7,546 nucleotides of DNA, from contig CALKWL010000246.1 of assembly GCA_938004235.1 (NCBI GenBank), positions 1 to 7,546 of the forward strand, in the 5' to 3' direction. The notes under the pieces were generated by a model. That model was not told the origin of the DNA. It saw only the letters and a list, made by a program, of their open reading frames with translations, and searched no databases. Positions within the stretch are counted from its first letter, which is position 1. Each line of letters starts with the position of its first letter. The position numbers and the translations under genes are program-made. Of this stretch, positions 7,502 to 7,546 are shown in pieces. This DNA is from an uncultured Gammaproteobacteria bacterium (GTDB taxonomy: Bacteria > Pseudomonadota > Gammaproteobacteria > Halothiobacillales > Halothiobacillaceae).

Positions 7502-7546
7502 AGATCGGAAGAGCACACGTCTGAACTCCAGTCACGTCAGTCAATC
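7502..7546 (+). other. Illumina TruSeq adapter contamination at the contig end
   Basis: From 7502 the sequence is AGATCGGAAGAGCACACGTC and continues exactly as the 34-base TruSeq index-read adapter to 7535 (ending CCAGTCAC). GTCAGTCA at 7536-7543 sits where an 8-base sample index would be, and the final ATC matches the first bases of the adapter part after the index. This is library-construction sequence, not genome. A minus-strand translation through it gives the well-known artefact peptide VQTCALPIS. Confidence 0.98.

Noticed and set aside
7116..7544. A 142-codon minus-strand open frame directly upstream of, and in phase with, the nuclease gene
   Set aside because: Its first residues come from the Illumina adapter (the VQTCALPIS artefact), it ends at a TAA before the real start, and the rest shows no protein-like pattern.
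1..7546. CRISPR array, tRNA/rRNA genes, insertion sequences, att sites
   Set aside because: I saw no regularly spaced repeats, tRNA-like cloverleaf, transposase frame or paired terminal repeats on either strand.

Overview
The window is a 7.5 kb, GC-rich piece of bacterial DNA, and almost all of its coding capacity is on the minus strand. Composition and codon use fit a GC-rich proteobacterium (Pseudomonas, Xanthomonas/Stenotrophomonas or Burkholderia type), but no marker gene fixes the host. The right edge (7502-7546) is not biological: it is the Illumina TruSeq index adapter followed by what looks like an 8-base index. The window therefore reaches a real contig or read end, and the host context beyond it is lost.

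Layout, read in the direction of transcription (right to left): about 410 bases of gene-free upstream DNA (7092-7501). Next comes a 702-codon frame (7091-4983) with an N-terminal Cap4/DUF4297-like nuclease domain and a STAND/NACHT-type P-loop NTPase. It ends in a TAA. A 1359-codon frame (4901-822) of helical-repeat sequence follows, and then a 232-codon gene (856-158) that overlaps it by 35 bases. About 157 bases of gene-free DNA with a stem-loop close the window.

The main observation is that the two long frames are in the same reading frame. The 27 codons between the TAA (4983-4985) and the next ATG (4899-4901) are open and read as ordinary protein. Together they form one gene of about 2089 codons (7091-822) cut by a single in-frame stop. 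The intact architecture would be nuclease, then STAND NTPase, then a long helical-repeat sensor. With a small overlapping downstream gene, this matches AVAST (Avs) anti-phage systems and is closest to type III (avs3A plus avs3B). In characterised Avs proteins the C-terminal repeats bind a conserved phage protein, the NTPase drives oligomerisation, and the N-terminal effector is switched on. The function assigned here is by architecture and remembered family resemblance, not by a database search.

The stop may be a real inactivating mutation, a sequencing or assembly error (adapter carry-over shows the contig was not fully cleaned), or a genuine split into an effector-NTPase and a separate sensor. 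A ribosome-binding-like GGGAG before the internal ATG keeps the last option open.
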